64,000 bases of DNA, taken from assembly GCF_013003965.1 (NCBI RefSeq), contig NZ_CP053069.1, positions 1,023,419 through 1,087,418 of the forward strand. Reading direction: 5' to 3'. Source of the DNA: Usitatibacter rugosus (GTDB lineage: Bacteria; Pseudomonadota; Gammaproteobacteria; Burkholderiales; Usitatibacteraceae). The notes beneath the pieces were generated by a model, which worked only from the letters and a program-made list of their open reading frames with translations, searched no databases and was not told where the DNA came from. Made by a program: the position numbers and the translations under genes. Each line of letters begins with the position of its first letter. Position 1 is the first letter of the stretch. Positions 18,830 through 26,217 of this stretch are shown in pieces.

Positions 18830-19272
18830 GCGCCATGGGCATCGAGGAGATCAAGAAATACCTCCCGCACCGCTACCCGTTCCTGCTGATCGACCGCGTG
18901 ATCGACTTCGAGAAGGACAAGCGCATCGTCGCGCAGAAGAACGTCACCATCAACGAGCCGTTCTTCCAGGGCCACTTCCCGCACTACGCGGTGATGCCGG
19001 GCGTGCTGATCGTGGAGGCGATGGCGCAGGCTGCCGCCGTGCTGTCGCTGCGCTCGCTGGGCCAGGAGAACGACGGCAAGAGCGTCTACTACTTCGTCGG
19101 CATCGACGGGGCTCGCTTCAAGAAGCCCGTCGTCCCCGGCGACACCATCACCTTCGAGGTGGAGCAGATCGCCGTGAAGCGCGGGATGGCGAAGTTCCGC
19201 GCGGTCGCCAAGGTGGACGGCGTGATCGCGTCCGAAGCAGAGCTTCTTTGCGCGTTGAGGCCGCTCGAGTGA
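18826..19272 (+). CDS. fabZ: (3R)-hydroxyacyl-ACP dehydratase
   Basis: 148 residues from GTG 18826. An ATG three codons later is the alternative. AAGGGGA is well placed for the GTG. Hot-dog fold dehydratase of fatty acid elongation. '[13 protein letters not shown]', the catalytic His in '[15 protein letters not shown]' and catalytic Glu in '[13 protein letters not shown]' are intact. Its place between lpxD and lpxA matches the control point shared by fatty acid and lipid A synthesis. An inverted-repeat element begins 8 bp after the stop and separates it from lpxA. Confidence 0.98.
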   Translation: MSAMGIEEIKKYLPHRYPFLLIDRVIDFEKDKRIVAQKNVTINEPFFQGHFPHYAVMPGVLIVEAMAQAAAVLSLRSLGQENDGKSVYYFVGIDGARFKKPVVPGDTITFEVEQIAVKRGMAKFRAVAKVDGVIASEAELLCALRPLE

Positions 19273-19280
19273 TGCGAGGG

Positions 19281-19453
19281 AAAGGCTTTGGAACCGCCGA
19301 TCCCCGCCGATCCTTCGCCGATCTCCGCCGATGAAAATCATGAAGGAATTTCGTTAGAGATGCGCCACAGTTTTGTACAAGAACAAACCCCTGCATCATT
19401 GATCGGCGGGAATCGGCGCTCCATCGGCGGGGATCGGCGGTTCCAAAGCCTTT
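19281..19453. repeat. Inverted-repeat element, family C (CGCCGAT units)
   Basis: Left arm 19281-19332 and right arm 19402-19453 (52 bp each) are inverted, nearly identical for the outer 31 bp, and diverge inward. The spacer is 69 bp. Each arm holds four CGCCGAT-type units at 10-11 bp steps. It fills almost the whole fabZ-lpxA gap, from 8 bp after the fabZ stop to 7 bp before the lpxA GTG, so lpxA has no conventional Shine-Dalgarno sequence upstream. Confidence 0.82.
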
Positions 19454-19460
19454 TGCACCC

Positions 19461-20237
19461 GTGAGCCACGTTCATCCCACTGCGATTGTCGATCCGAAGG
19501 CGAAGCTCGCTAGCAACGTCAGCGTCGGTCCGTACTCAGTCATCGACGGGGACGTGGAGATCGGCGAGGGCACCACGATCGGCGCCCATTGCGTGATCAC
19601 CGGCCACACGAAGATCGGCCGCGACAACCGCCTGTTCCATTTCTGCTCGATCGGCGAGGCGAACCAGGACAAGAAGTACCAGGGCGAGCCGACGAAGCTC
19701 GTGATCGGCGATCGCAACACCATCCGCGAGTACGTCTCGATCAACCGCGGCACGGTGCAGGACCAGGGTGTCACCACCGTGGGCGACGACAACTGGATCA
19801 TGGCGTACGCCCACGTGGCGCACGACTGCATCATCGGCAACCGCGCGACCATCGCCAACTGCACGCAGCTCGCGGGCCACGTGCATATCGGCGACTGGGC
19901 GACGCTGGGCGGCTTCACGGGCGTGCACCAGTACGTGAAGATCGGCGCGCACGTGATGACGGGCGTTTCGAGCGTCGTGCTGCAGGACATCCCGCCGTAC
20001 GTGATGGTCGGCGGCAATCCGCTCGCGCCCTTCGGCATCAACGCCGAAGGCCTGAAGCGCCGCGACTTCAGGCCCGAGGCGATCCCCGAGCTCAAGACCG
20101 CGTACAAGACGCTCTACAAATCGGGGCTGCTGCTCGCCGAAGCGAAGGTGGAGCTGGCCAAACACGCCGAGCGTGTGCCCGAGGTGCGGGCTCTCGTCGA
20201 CTTCCTCGCATCCTCCACGCGCGGCATCGTCCGGTGA
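19461..20237 (+). CDS. lpxA: UDP-N-acetylglucosamine acyltransferase
   Basis: 258 residues, GTG start directly after the family C repeat. First step of lipid A synthesis. The protein is a left-handed beta-helix from residue 1 to about 190 ('[27 protein letters not shown]', '[11 protein letters not shown]'), with the catalytic-loop His in '[14 protein letters not shown]', then a C-terminal helical domain ('[17 protein letters not shown]'). No good ribosome-binding site is visible, so translation may rely on the repeat structure or on an unusual start. It overlaps lpxB by 4 bp. Confidence 0.97.
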   Translation: MSHVHPTAIVDPKAKLASNVSVGPYSVIDGDVEIGEGTTIGAHCVITGHTKIGRDNRLFHFCSIGEANQDKKYQGEPTKLVIGDRNTIREYVSINRGTVQDQGVTTVGDDNWIMAYAHVAHDCIIGNRATIANCTQLAGHVHIGDWATLGGFTGVHQYVKIGAHVMTGVSSVVLQDIPPYVMVGGNPLAPFGINAEGLKRRDFRPEAIPELKTAYKTLYKSGLLLAEAKVELAKHAERVPEVRALVDFLASSTRGIVR

Positions 20238-21433
20238 GCGGCCGGCGCATCGGCATCGTGGCCGGCGAGGCCTCGGGCGACATGCTCGGGGCGGCGCTGA
20301 TCCGCGCCGTGCGCGAGCGCGAGCCCGACGCGAAGTTCTACGGCATCGCGGGCCCCAAGATGATGGCCGAGGGCGCCGAGTCGCTCTTCCCGATGGAGAA
20401 GCTTTCGGTGAGCGGCTACGTGGAGGTGGTCCGCCACCTGCCGGAGCTGCTGGGCATCCGCAAGCAGTTGGCCAAGCGCTTCATCGAGGATCGCCCCGAC
20501 GTCTTCATCGGCGTCGATGCGCCCGACTTCAACCTCGGCCTCGAGACCAAGTTGCGCTCGAAGGGCATCCGCACGGTGCACTACATCAGCCCGTCCATCT
20601 GGGCGTGGCGCGCCGAGCGCATCCACAAGATCAAGCGGGCCGTCGACCACATGCTCGCCGTGTTTCCCTTCGAGGAAGCGATCTACCAGAAGGCGGGCAT
20701 TCCGGTCACCTATGTCGGCCATCCCCTCGCCGACGAGATGCCGCTCAATCCGGACCGCGACGGCGCCCGCTCGCAGCTGCGCCTCGCCAAGGCCGGCCCC
20801 GCGGTGGCGATGCTGCCCGGCAGCCGCATGAAGGAGCTGGTCGCCCACTCCGACCTCATGATCCAGACGGCGCGCATCCTGCACAAGGAGCGCCCGGACC
20901 TTCGCTTCTTCATTCCGCTGGCGACTCGCGAGACGCGCGACTATTTCGAGACGCGCCTCTACGCGCTCGAGGCCCACGAGCTGCCGATCACCATCCTCTT
21001 CGGCCACGCGCGCCTGGCGCTGAACGCGGCCGACGTGGCGCTGGTGGCGAGCGGCACCGCCACGCTGGAGGCGGCGCTCGCGCGCTGCCCGATGGTCATC
21101 ACCTACCGCGTGCCCAGGCTCACCTACTGGCTGATGATGCGCAAGGCCATCCTGCCGTACGTCGGCCTGCCCAACATCCTCGCCGGCGAGTTCATCGTGC
21201 CGGAGCTGCTCCAGGAGGACGCCACGCCGCAGAACCTGGCGCAGGCGCTCGGCAACTGGCTCGACAACAAGGACGCCCGCGCGATGCTGCGCGAGCGCTT
21301 CGCGGCGATGCACGAGAGCCTCGCGCGCGGACACGACGAGCGCGTGGCGCAGGCGCTCCAACCTTTCCTCGCCCCGGGCGGATCGAACCATGCGAACGCG
21401 CAAGGAAACCATCTCGCTGCTCTGCGGGGTTGA
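20234..21433 (+). CDS. lpxB: Lipid-A-disaccharide synthase
   Basis: 399 residues, GTG start overlapping the lpxA stop. Condenses UDP-diacyl-GlcN with lipid X at the inner membrane. GT-B glycosyltransferase family 19 motifs: '[13 protein letters not shown]', '[13 protein letters not shown]', '[14 protein letters not shown]', '[10 protein letters not shown]', '[11 protein letters not shown]' and '[11 protein letters not shown]'. The last 44 bp overlap rnhB in another frame. The extra tail ([18 protein letters not shown]) lies in this overlap and is poorly conserved-looking. Confidence 0.97.
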   Translation: MSGRRIGIVAGEASGDMLGAALIRAVREREPDAKFYGIAGPKMMAEGAESLFPMEKLSVSGYVEVVRHLPELLGIRKQLAKRFIEDRPDVFIGVDAPDFNLGLETKLRSKGIRTVHYISPSIWAWRAERIHKIKRAVDHMLAVFPFEEAIYQKAGIPVTYVGHPLADEMPLNPDRDGARSQLRLAKAGPAVAMLPGSRMKELVAHSDLMIQTARILHKERPDLRFFIPLATRETRDYFETRLYALEAHELPITILFGHARLALNAADVALVASGTATLEAALARCPMVITYRVPRLTYWLMMRKAILPYVGLPNILAGEFIVPELLQEDATPQNLAQALGNWLDNKDARAMLRERFAAMHESLARGHDERVAQALQPFLAPGGSNHANAQGNHLAALRG

Positions 21434-21989
21434 CGAGGCGGGCCGCGGCCCGCTCGCCGGCAGCGTCTTCGCCGCCGCGGTGATCCTCGATCCCGAGCGC
21501 CCGGTCGAGGGGTTGAACGACTCCAAGCTCCTGCCCGAGGAAGTGCGCGAGGAGCTCGCCCTCCTGATCAAGGACCGCGCGCGCTGCTGGGCGATCGCCT
21601 CGGCGAGCGTGGAGGAGATCGAGCGCATGAACATCCTGCGCGCGAGCCTCTACGCGATGCGCAGGGCCATCCTCGCGCTTTCGTGCCGTCCCATGGAGGT
21701 GTGCGTCGACGGCCTCCACAAGCCGCCCATCCGCATCAAGTGCCGCCCGGTCGTGAAGGCCGATCGCACGGTGCCCGAGGTCTCGGCTGCGTCGATCCTC
21801 GCCAAGACGGCCCGCGATGCGGAGATGCGGGAGATGGACACGCGCTTCCCCGGCTACGGCTTCGCGAACCACAAGGGCTACTCGACGCCCGAGCACATGC
21901 TGGCGCTGAAGGCGCTCGGCCCCTGCGCGATCCACCGCCGCTCGTTCGAGCCGGTGCGCCTGCTGCTGCAAGTCGATCTCCCGTTCTGA
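21390..21989 (+). CDS. rnhB: Ribonuclease HII
   Basis: 199 residues. Removes ribonucleotides from DNA and RNA primers. Catalytic acidic residues appear in '[13 protein letters not shown]' (Asp, Glu), '[11 protein letters not shown]' (Asp) and '[12 protein letters not shown]' (Asp). '[32 protein letters not shown]' matches the family C-terminus. It starts inside the end of lpxB (44-bp overlap). The lpxB-rnhB order is widespread in proteobacteria. The next gene starts after one base. Confidence 0.97.
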   Translation: MRTRKETISLLCGVDEAGRGPLAGSVFAAAVILDPERPVEGLNDSKLLPEEVREELALLIKDRARCWAIASASVEEIERMNILRASLYAMRRAILALSCRPMEVCVDGLHKPPIRIKCRPVVKADRTVPEVSAASILAKTARDAEMREMDTRFPGYGFANHKGYSTPEHMLALKALGPCAIHRRSFEPVRLLLQVDLPF

Positions 21990-21990
21990 G

Positions 21991-22773
21991 ATGAAGGCGG
22001 TCACCTCGCGCGACAACGCCGCCTTCAAGGCGATGGCGAAGCTCGCCGCGAGCACGTCTGAGAGGAAGCGCCGCGGCCTGACCGTGCTGGACGGGGCGCA
22101 TCTCGTCGCGGCCTTCCTCGATTCCGGGCGCGAGGTGGATTCGCTGATGGTGTCGGCCCCCGCGCTGCAGCGCCCGGAGATCGAGCGCCTCGTGGACCGC
22201 GTGCCGGGCTCGCGCGTGACGGTGGTGAGCGAGGCGCTCTTCAAGGTGCTCTCGACCGTCGATTCCGCCACCGGCATGATCGCCGCCGCCGAAACGCCCG
22301 CGGGGCACTCCGTACCGCCCGATGCGGATCTCGTGCTGGTTCTCGAAGGCATCCAGGACCCGGGCAATGTCGGCACGCTGCTTCGCAGCGCCGCGGCCGC
22401 CGGAGCCGGCCATGCCGTGCTCTCGAAGGACTGCGCATTCGCCTGGTCGCTGAAGACGATCCGCGCCGCGATGGGCGCGCACTTCGCGTTGAACATCATC
22501 GAGGGCATCGATCTCGTCGCGTTCCTCGAGAGCTTCCGCGGCACGGCCGTGGCGCTCACCGGCGAATCGAAGCGATCGCTGTACGACGTGGACCTTCGCG
22601 GCCCCGTCGCCCTGCTGGTGGGAAATGAAGGCTCGGGCCTCACGCCCGAGGTGCGCGGCCACGCGACGTTCACGGCGAGCATCCCGATGCCCGGTAAGAT
22701 GGAATCGCTGAACGCCGGCGTCGCCGGATCCCTTGCGCTTTTCGAGGCGGTCCGCCAGCGCCGATCGCGCTAA
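21991..22773 (+). CDS. TrmH/SpoU-family RNA 2'-O-methyltransferase
   Basis: 260 residues. SPOUT trefoil-knot methyltransferase. The three family motifs are clear: 'LEGIQDPGNVGTLLRSAAAAG', 'ALLVGNEGSGLTPEV' and 'SIPMPGKMESLNAGVAGSLALFE'. The N-terminal ~85 residues form the RNA-binding L30e-like domain ('RDNAAFKAMAKLAAST..RRGLTVLDGAHLV'). Related enzymes methylate 23S rRNA or tRNA with S-adenosylmethionine. The exact target cannot be assigned from sequence. It lies 1 bp after rnhB, in the same transcription unit. Confidence 0.93.
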   Translation: MKAVTSRDNAAFKAMAKLAASTSERKRRGLTVLDGAHLVAAFLDSGREVDSLMVSAPALQRPEIERLVDRVPGSRVTVVSEALFKVLSTVDSATGMIAAAETPAGHSVPPDADLVLVLEGIQDPGNVGTLLRSAAAAGAGHAVLSKDCAFAWSLKTIRAAMGAHFALNIIEGIDLVAFLESFRGTAVALTGESKRSLYDVDLRGPVALLVGNEGSGLTPEVRGHATFTASIPMPGKMESLNAGVAGSLALFEAVRQRRSR

Positions 22774-22791
22774 CGAAACCGGACCGACCGC

Positions 22792-23499
22792 ATGGCCGCA
22801 GCCCCGCGCTCCTTCAAGTACTACGAGTTCGTGATGGTCGCCTTCGTGACCCTCCTCGTGTGCTCCAACCTGATCGGCCCCGCGAAGATCGCGCAGGTGG
22901 ACTTCCCGGTCGTGGGTCTCCTCACCTTCGGCGCGGGCGTGCTCTTCTTCCCGATCTCGTACGTGTTCGGCGACGTGCTCACGGAGGTGTACGGCTACGC
23001 GCGCTCGCGCCGCGTGATCTGGGCCGGCTTCGCCGCGCTGGGCTTCGCCTCCTTCATGGCCTGGGCCGTCGTGGCGCTGCCGCCGGCGCCGTTCTGGAAG
23101 AACCAGGAGGCCTACGAGATCGCCTTCGGGCAGGCGTGGCGCATCGCCGCGGCCTCGATGTTCGCGTACTTCTGCGGCGAGTTCGTGAACTCCTTCGTGC
23201 TCGCCAAGATGAAGATCCTCACGGCGGGGCGCTGGCTGTGGACCCGCACCATCGGCTCCACGATCTTCGGCGAGGCGGTGGACTCGTCGCTGTTCTACCC
23301 GCTCGCCTTCTACGGCACCGGGATCATCCCGGACGACAAGCTGCCGCTGGTGATGCTGTCGCAATTCGTCGCGAAAGTGAGTGTCGAAGTCCTGTTCACC
23401 CCGGTCACCTATTTCCTCGTCGGCTGGCTGAAGCGCAGCGAGGGGGTCGACCACTACGACCGCGACACCCAGTTCACGCCGTTCACGCTCAAGATCTAG
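22792..23499 (+). CDS. yhhQ: Queuosine precursor transporter (QPTR/YhhQ, VUT family)
   Basis: 235 residues, six or so membrane helices. The family signature is complete: 'TLLVCSNLIGPAKIA', 'FGAGVLFFPISYVFGDVLTEVYGYARSRRVIW' across residues 40-80, 'FCGEFVNSFVLAKMKI', 'RTIGSTIFGEAVDSSLFYPLAFYG' and 'KVSVEVLFTPVTYFLVGWLKR'. Homologues import queuine or preQ0/preQ1 for tRNA queuosine synthesis. No queuosine biosynthesis gene is in the window. It is spaced 18 bp from the methyltransferase gene and is followed at 11 bp by the patatin gene. Confidence 0.93.
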   Translation: MAAAPRSFKYYEFVMVAFVTLLVCSNLIGPAKIAQVDFPVVGLLTFGAGVLFFPISYVFGDVLTEVYGYARSRRVIWAGFAALGFASFMAWAVVALPPAPFWKNQEAYEIAFGQAWRIAAASMFAYFCGEFVNSFVLAKMKILTAGRWLWTRTIGSTIFGEAVDSSLFYPLAFYGTGIIPDDKLPLVMLSQFVAKVSVEVLFTPVTYFLVGWLKRSEGVDHYDRDTQFTPFTLKI

Positions 23500-23510
23500 A
23501 GGTTCGGACC

Positions 23511-25715
23511 ATGCGGACGATCGCGCTTGCCCTGACACTTTCATTCCTGGCCGGCGGGTTCGCCGCGGCCGCCGAGACGGAGAAGCGCCCGAAGGTGGGC
23601 CTGGTCCTGGGCGGCGGCGGAGCCCGCGGGGCCGCGCACATCGGCGTGCTGGAAGTCCTCGAAGAAAACCATATCCCGATCGACTGCATCGCGGGCACGA
23701 GCATGGGCGCGCTCGTGGCCGGCGCCTACTCGGCGGGCGTCTCTCCCCAGGAGATGCGCGCCTTCGTGAAGAAGACCGACTGGGCCACCGTGTTCGACGA
23801 CTCCGCCGGACGCGACCTCGTGAACCTGCGGCGCAAGGAGCTGGACGACCGCTTCACCTCGGGCCTCGAGTTCGGCGTCGGAAAGGACGGCCTCAAGTAC
23901 CGCTCCGGCGCGATCGCGGGCGAGAAGCTGAAGCTTCTCTTCAACGGCCTGGTGCGCGAGGACCTCGGCTCGCGCGACATCGAGCAGCTCCCGCTGCCCA
24001 TCGCCATCGTGGCCACCGACATCGGCACCGGCGAGCGCGTGGTGATGCGCACCGGCAACCTGAGCTCGGCGATGCGCTCCTCCATGTCCGTGCCGGGCGT
24101 GCTGGCGCCGGTGATCCGCGACGGCCGCAAGCTGGTCGACGGTGGCCTCGTGGACAACGTGCCGATCGGCGAGGTGATCGAGCTGTGCAAGCCCGACGTC
24201 ATCATCGCCATCAACGTGGGCTCCCCGCTCTTCAAGCCCGAGGAGGTGACGGGCCTCGTCTCGGTCGTGGGCCAGATGGTGAGCCTGCTCGCCGAGCAGA
24301 ACGTGGCCAAGTCCCTAACGCTCATGCGCAAGCAGGACATCTACCTGCGCCCCGACCTGGGCGCGATCTCGAGCGCCGGCTTCGACCAGCAGATCGAGGC
24401 CGCGGACCTTGGGCGGAAGGCCGCGCTCGACGTGCTGCCGGTCCTGCGGACACTGTCGATGGAGTCGCGCGAGTTCAACATCTGGCGCATGGGGATGCGG
24501 CAGATCCTCACGCCGAAGCCGCCCGTCATCGACGAGGTGCGCGTGGGCGAGACGAAGTACGTGGCCCCGGAGTCGATCCGCGCCGGCATCCGCGCGAAGG
24601 AGGGCGAGGCGCTCGACAGCGACAAGCTCGTGAAGGACCTCGTGTGGGTCTACAGCCAGGGCGACCTGCAGTCGCTCGACTACAGCGTGGTGCGCGAGGG
24701 CAACAAGACCGTGCTCAACGTCCTGCCCGTGGAAAAGGGCTGGGGCCCGAACTACATCCGCTTCGGCGTGAACCTCGCTACCGATTTCCAGAGCCAGGCG
24801 GACTACAACGTGCGCGCGCTCTACCGCCGCACCTGGATGAACAGCTACGGCGGCGAGTGGCGCCTGGGTGGGCAGATCGGCAGCGAGCAGTTCATCACCA
24901 CCGAGTTCTACCAGCCGCTCGATTATGCGCAGCACACGTTCGTGCGCCCGTTCGCTTTCTTCGACAGCCGCCAGATCGGCATCTACAACGAAGGCGACCG
25001 CCTGGCCGACTACACCTTCCGCGATTCCCGCATCGGCATCGAAGGCGGCCTCAACATCGGCATCTACGGGCAGGCGCGCCTGGGCTGGGTGCACCGCTGG
25101 CTCAACCTCGGGCGCGACACCGGCATCGAGATCTTCCCGAGCTTCAAGGACCGCGTGTCCGGGCCGTCGCTCAACATCGCGCTCGACACCGAGGACCAGG
25201 CCTACTTCCCCACCAAGGGGTTCCAGGGCCGCATCGACTACTTCCACGCGCTGAAGGCCACGGGCGACAGCGGGAGCAAGTACGCGAAGCTGAGCGGTGC
25301 CTTCGAGGGCGTCTACTCGATCCGCGACGTGTCGTTGATCGGGGAGATCGAGGGCGGCAACGCGACCAAGGGCAACCTTCCGGCCGGCGACCTCTTCTCG
25401 CTCGGCGGGCCGCGCCGGCTCTCGTCCTTCGCCAACGACCAGTTCCTCGGCGAGCAGTACGAGTACGGCCGGCTCGAAGCGCAGTGGCGCCTCACCAAGC
25501 CGATCCCGCTGCTGGGGCTGAACTTCATCGCGGGGGCGATCGCGGAGGCGGGGCGGATGCGCAAGTCCCAGACGGAGCTCGCGCTGGATGGGGTGTGGCT
25601 GCAGTCCTACGGGATCTACATTGCCGCGAACACGTTCCTGGGTCCGGTGTACTTCGGGTACTCGGATTCGAAGAAGGGCGAGGGACGCTTTTATCTTTTT
25701 GTTGGAACCCCGTGA
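23511..25715 (+). CDS. PlpD-like patatin phospholipase with POTRA and outer-membrane barrel (type Vd secretion)
   Basis: 734 residues. Signal peptide to about residue 21 (FLAGGFAAAA). The patatin domain (30-310) has oxyanion loop 'GGGGARGAAH', nucleophile 'GTSMGAL' and the Asp of the Ser-Asp dyad in 'KLVDGGLVDNVP'. Then a POTRA-like segment (about 340-410, 'VIDEVRVGETKYVAPESIRAGI') and a beta-barrel (about 420-734) of the Omp85/TPS kind ending 'YSDSKKGEGRFYLFVGTP'. This is the layout of PlpD from Pseudomonas, a type Vd autotransporter lipase. A family A repeat begins 9 bp downstream. Confidence 0.93.
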   Translation: MRTIALALTLSFLAGGFAAAAETEKRPKVGLVLGGGGARGAAHIGVLEVLEENHIPIDCIAGTSMGALVAGAYSAGVSPQEMRAFVKKTDWATVFDDSAGRDLVNLRRKELDDRFTSGLEFGVGKDGLKYRSGAIAGEKLKLLFNGLVREDLGSRDIEQLPLPIAIVATDIGTGERVVMRTGNLSSAMRSSMSVPGVLAPVIRDGRKLVDGGLVDNVPIGEVIELCKPDVIIAINVGSPLFKPEEVTGLVSVVGQMVSLLAEQNVAKSLTLMRKQDIYLRPDLGAISSAGFDQQIEAADLGRKAALDVLPVLRTLSMESREFNIWRMGMRQILTPKPPVIDEVRVGETKYVAPESIRAGIRAKEGEALDSDKLVKDLVWVYSQGDLQSLDYSVVREGNKTVLNVLPVEKGWGPNYIRFGVNLATDFQSQADYNVRALYRRTWMNSYGGEWRLGGQIGSEQFITTEFYQPLDYAQHTFVRPFAFFDSRQIGIYNEGDRLADYTFRDSRIGIEGGLNIGIYGQARLGWVHRWLNLGRDTGIEIFPSFKDRVSGPSLNIALDTEDQAYFPTKGFQGRIDYFHALKATGDSGSKYAKLSGAFEGVYSIRDVSLIGEIEGGNATKGNLPAGDLFSLGGPRRLSSFANDQFLGEQYEYGRLEAQWRLTKPIPLLGLNFIAGAIAEAGRMRKSQTELALDGVWLQSYGIYIAANTFLGPVYFGYSDSKKGEGRFYLFVGTP

Positions 25716-25724
25716 AAATCGCTT

Positions 25725-25896
25725 GGGACCCCTTGAACCACGGAGGCACGGAGACACGGAGGGCCACGGAGGAATGCTTGGCGGGTCGTGGGAGATGCGG
25801 TCGGCAGTGATTCGCGATCGCCCGTCATCGACAATCCCTACAAGGTTTCCTCCGTGGCCCTCCGTGTCTCCGTGCCTCCGTGGTTCAAGGGGTCCC
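25725..25896. repeat. Inverted-repeat element, family A copy 1 (CACGGAG units)
   Basis: A perfect 50-bp inverted repeat, left arm 25725-25774 and right arm 25847-25896, around a 72-bp spacer. The arms contain four CACGGAG units at 8-10 bp steps. The element fills the gap between the convergent patatin and DUF2007 genes, its right end touching the DUF2007 stop codon. Copy 2 is at 28247. The spacers of the two copies show no evident similarity. Confidence 0.88.
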
Positions 25897-26217
25897 TCAG
25901 GAGCGCAGCGTCTCCAGCGCAGCCCCGCAATTCCAGCAGAGCTCGAAAGAGCCAGGATTCTCCTCCCCACACGAAGGACACCGCACTGCGGGCCCCGAAG
26001 GGCGCCGCCGCAGGTATTCATCGATGAGGGCCCGCGCCCGTTCCGAGTTCTTCTCCTCGTCCACCCAGAGCTGGGGGAGGGAGGAGTCGATCGGCAGCTC
26101 CCCGGCGATGCTGGAGGCGTTGGCGTTGAAGATGCGGGCGCGGATCCCCGCGCCCGCCAGCTGGTCGAGGAGAAGCTGGGCCTCGACCAGGTTGGCTGCC
26201 GTGAAGACGCGCTTCAG
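25897..26217 (-). CDS. DUF2007 signal-transducing-type protein with C-terminal zinc ribbon, CTG start
   Basis: 106 residues with no ATG, GTG or TTG at a plausible start. The frame reads LKRVFTAANLVEAQLLLDQL from the start codon, typical of the N-terminus of DUF2007 ('M..VYTA.N..EA..L...L...GI'), then 'IRARIFNANASSIAGELP' and 'LPQLWVDEEKNSERARALIDEYL'. A zinc ribbon closes the protein (CPSCGEEN...LCWNCG). CTG at 26217 overlaps the TGA of the upstream autotransporter gene as CTGA, analogous to the ATGA couplings nearby. DUF2007 is annotated as a putative signal-transduction domain. The actual role is unknown. A repeat element abuts the stop codon. Confidence 0.82.
   Translation of the reverse strand: MKRVFTAANLVEAQLLLDQLAGAGIRARIFNANASSIAGELPIDSSLPQLWVDEEKNSERARALIDEYLRRRPSGPAVRCPSCGEENPGSFELCWNCGAALETLRS

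Noticed and set aside
25725-25896. Possible CRISPR-like or tandem repeat array from the CACGGAG units
   Set aside because: Units are 8-10 bp without spacers of uniform size and the whole is one inverted pair; no cas genes.
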